Shown here: one piece after another, positions 34,399 through 36,036 of the stretch
Layout: each line of letters opens with the position of its first letter
Position numbering within the stretch: position 1 is the first letter of the stretch
Assembly: GCA_028284395.1 (NCBI GenBank)
Contig: JANQRV010000079.1
Location: forward strand, 1-36,036
Length of the DNA: 36,036 nt
Source of the DNA: Saprospiraceae bacterium
Lineage (GTDB): Bacteria > Bacteroidota > Bacteroidia > Chitinophagales > Saprospiraceae
Reading direction: 5' to 3'
The notes under the pieces: generated by a model
What the model was told of the DNA's origin: nothing
The model's database searches: none
Seen by the model: only the letters and a program-made list of their open reading frames with translations
Program-made: the position numbers and the translations under genes

Positions 34399-34639
34399 TG
34401 ACCGGTGTTTACTATTGTTCTAATAAGTAAGTGATCAATTTAATTACTTGTCAATTCCCCCCTATTGCCTCGTCCCTTTTCCTCCAGAATCCATTCACCG
34501 GTTTCGTATTCAGCCTGCTGGCCCCACCGGGCATGGTGAAATGCAACCTAAAAACAACCATTTACCCGGACCCCAATTTACCATCGGATTTCAATACCTT
34601 TAAGGTATTGAAAAGCAACGCTCCAAAAATTTAGTCGGT

Positions 34640-35095
34640 ATGAAAAAACGCTTGATGCTTGCCGTTGGATGCCTCTTGGGACTATTCTTTGCCAACTGTA
34701 CCAGAACTTATAATCCCATTCTGGATGTCGTACCACCGGTCGATAAAGAAATTTTGATTCGGACCGGGCAAATCAACTACAAGACCGACTACCCCATCGA
34801 TATTAAGGTCACCAACTTGCTGGATAATGAGGCCGCTTACCAAACCTGTGGAAAACAAGATCTCCTACCTAGCTTGGTACTGATGTTTGATTCCGGTAGA
34901 TGGATAGAAGCCGAAGTTTCGGACCTATGCCCACAAGACGATCCGGTCTGTTATTGCGGAACGCTGAAATCGTCGGCAGAGGCAGACCGAAAAATCATAC
35001 TGCCCTCCCCGGGGCTGTACAAGTTAAGATATTCATTCGAAGTAAAATCAGCGTTGGTGCACTTCTTCTCCAATGAGTTTGAGGTCATTAACTGA
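34640..35095 (+). CDS. Small lipoprotein of unknown function
   Basis: 151 residues with a lipoprotein signal (FANC, Cys20). The mature part shows short beta strands (VDKEILIRTGQINYKT, IDIKVTNLL, KIILPSPGLYKLRYSFEV) of an Ig-like sandwich. Five cysteines (in TCGKQD, DLCPQDDPVCYC) suggest a disulfide-rich loop. I recognise no family. It converges on the MscS channel gene with 17 bases between stops. The 241-base upstream region is the only wide gap here; I see no other gene or clear promoter in it. Confidence 0.75.
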   Translation: MKKRLMLAVGCLLGLFFANCTRTYNPILDVVPPVDKEILIRTGQINYKTDYPIDIKVTNLLDNEAAYQTCGKQDLLPSLVLMFDSGRWIEAEVSDLCPQDDPVCYCGTLKSSAEADRKIILPSPGLYKLRYSFEVKSALVHFFSNEFEVIN

Positions 35096-35112
35096 TACAC
35101 CAGTTCCCATGC

Positions 35113-36036
35113 TCACTCTCCTCCCAACGGTTGGATCTTATCTCCCCCGGCTACATCAACTTTCAGATTGGCAGCAAAATAGTCTTTGATGCGGGACAAG
35201 CTTTTCTGCAAATCCGGATCTCTTAATTGAACAGCTTCCCGTTTCGGCGTATTCGGAATTTGACCGGGCATTTCTTCAATGTGGAGGGTTTGGGTCGGAA
35301 AAGCAAAACGCACCCCTAATTCTTCAGCAAGAACCATAATGGCATAGATGATGTCGTGACGGCCCCTTAGTTCCGATGTCCAATTTGGTGCCTCAAAAAA
35401 CATGTACAGTAATATGTTGATGGAACTGGAGCCCAAATTATTCAAATGCACTTCAAAATAGTCCTTCCGGGCAGCAGGATACGCCAAAATGATCTCGCGA
35501 ATGCCCTTTACAAATAAATCAATCACGGTTGGAGGCGTATCATAAGTGATGCCAATTTCAGTCTTAAAGCGCCGATATTTTCGCAACCCCATGTTGTCTA
35601 CCACTTGATTGGCCAGCAATGCATTGGGTACATAGGTGAGGGAGTTGGAAAAAGTACGAACACGTGTGGACCTGACGCCTACTTCCTCCACGATGCCATC
35701 TACGTCGCCGAAGTGAATCCAATCACCGATCTGGAAGGGTTTGTCTACAAAAATCATGATGGAACCGAAAAAGTTCTTGACCGTATCCTGCGCCGCCAAT
35801 GCAATGGCCAGCCCGCCAATAGAGATTCCGGCCAGTAAGGCAGTCACGTTGACGCCGAGGAAATCCAGGGCGTAAAAAAGCCCCAGCGACCAAATGACGA
35901 TCTCGATAATCCGCTTGAGAACGGGCAACAACTGATCATCGAGGGTATTGCTCGTCTTTTGTGTAACCAGCCGCATGTAATGAAAAAATATGGCGACGAG
36001 GCGGTTGATGGCAAAAATGACAAGAAAGATACCCAG
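35113..36036 (-). CDS. Small-conductance mechanosensitive channel (MscS), 5' end outside window
   Basis: The frame is open to the window edge (20 more codons upstream of the ATG at 35976 without a stop), so the start lies beyond 36036. Seen here are about 307 codons of the C-terminal part: a membrane helix (residues GIFLVIFAIN... at the edge), the pore helix GISIGGLAIALAAQDTVKNFFGSIMIFVDKPFQIGDWI and the beta domain (GIVEEVGVRSTRVRTFSNSLTYVPNALLANQVVDNM) followed by the cytoplasmic alpha/beta domain. This matches MscS, which opens under membrane tension to release solutes. The pore-lining Gly/Ala pattern (GGLAIALAAQ) is intact. It is unrelated to the neighbouring catabolic genes. Confidence 0.92.
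   Translation of the reverse strand: MGIFLVIFAINRLVAIFFHYMRLVTQKTSNTLDDQLLPVLKRIIEIVIWSLGLFYALDFLGVNVTALLAGISIGGLAIALAAQDTVKNFFGSIMIFVDKPFQIGDWIHFGDVDGIVEEVGVRSTRVRTFSNSLTYVPNALLANQVVDNMGLRKYRRFKTEIGITYDTPPTVIDLFVKGIREIILAYPAARKDYFEVHLNNLGSSSINILLYMFFEAPNWTSELRGRHDIIYAIMVLAEELGVRFAFPTQTLHIEEMPGQIPNTPKREAVQLRDPDLQKSLSRIKDYFAANLKVDVAGGDKIQPLGGE

Noticed and set aside
34431-34634. 67-residue plus-strand reading frame in the 241-base divergent gap
   Set aside because: It has no family motif, no signal pattern, and lies between two divergent genes where control sequences are expected.

Overview
The window is a piece of bacterial chromosome, most likely from a marine or sediment member of Bacteroidota (Saprospiria/Lewinella-like would fit). 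Supporting signs are a TonB-receptor plug domain ending in the SusC-type LYGARGANG motif, signal peptides ending in ...AQ, many lipoproteins, few clear Shine-Dalgarno sites, and a roughly balanced base composition. Many genes belong to families first named in Planctomycetes/Verrucomicrobia (PSCyt1, DUF1549, DUF1553, DUF1501, PVC-type heme dehydrogenase) but also found in Lewinella-like Bacteroidota. No rRNA, tRNA, CRISPR, insertion sequence or phage gene was seen, and no gene-free stretch exceeds 300 bases.

Layout. (1) 1-5471 is mostly plus strand and of general function: the end of a large secreted protein, an isochorismatase/AraC/VOC cassette, a perfect 25-bp inverted repeat, an M28 peptidase, a DinB-family protein and two small exported proteins. 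(2) 5479-12436, minus strand, reads as one operon: secreted isochorismatase-like protein, Tat-exported Gfo/Idh/MocA oxidoreductase, diheme PSCyt1-DUF1549-LamG-DUF1553 lipoprotein, DUF1501 protein. A cytoplasmic Gfo/Idh/MocA enzyme resembling levoglucosan dehydrogenase diverges from it. (3) 13693-19269 holds a sulfatase/GH127 pair, a divergent lipoprotein with two DUF1080 (3-keto-glycoside hydrolase type) domains, and a PfkB sugar kinase. (4) 19350-26362 holds a standalone TonB plug lipoprotein and a second PSCyt1/DUF1501 module with reversed gene order, followed by an exported ADP-ribosylglycohydrolase-family protein; a DUF3179-like gene remnant lies between the last two. (5) 26504-36036 holds an SDR dehydrogenase, an exported M20 (AbgB-like) amidohydrolase, a 1472-residue multidomain heme dehydrogenase, a serine hydrolase, a small lipoprotein and a truncated MscS channel.

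How they may work together (inference): regions 2-5 look like an extracytoplasmic carbohydrate catabolic island. Sulfatase and GH127 would remove sulfate and arabinofuranose-type side groups. The Gfo/Idh enzymes and DUF1080 lipoprotein fit an oxidise-then-cleave (3-keto) route. The heme-bearing PSCyt and dehydrogenase proteins could carry electrons from sugar oxidation at the cell surface, and the PfkB kinase and SDR would act on products in the cytoplasm. No SusC/SusD pair is present here, so the uptake system and the substrate are unknown.
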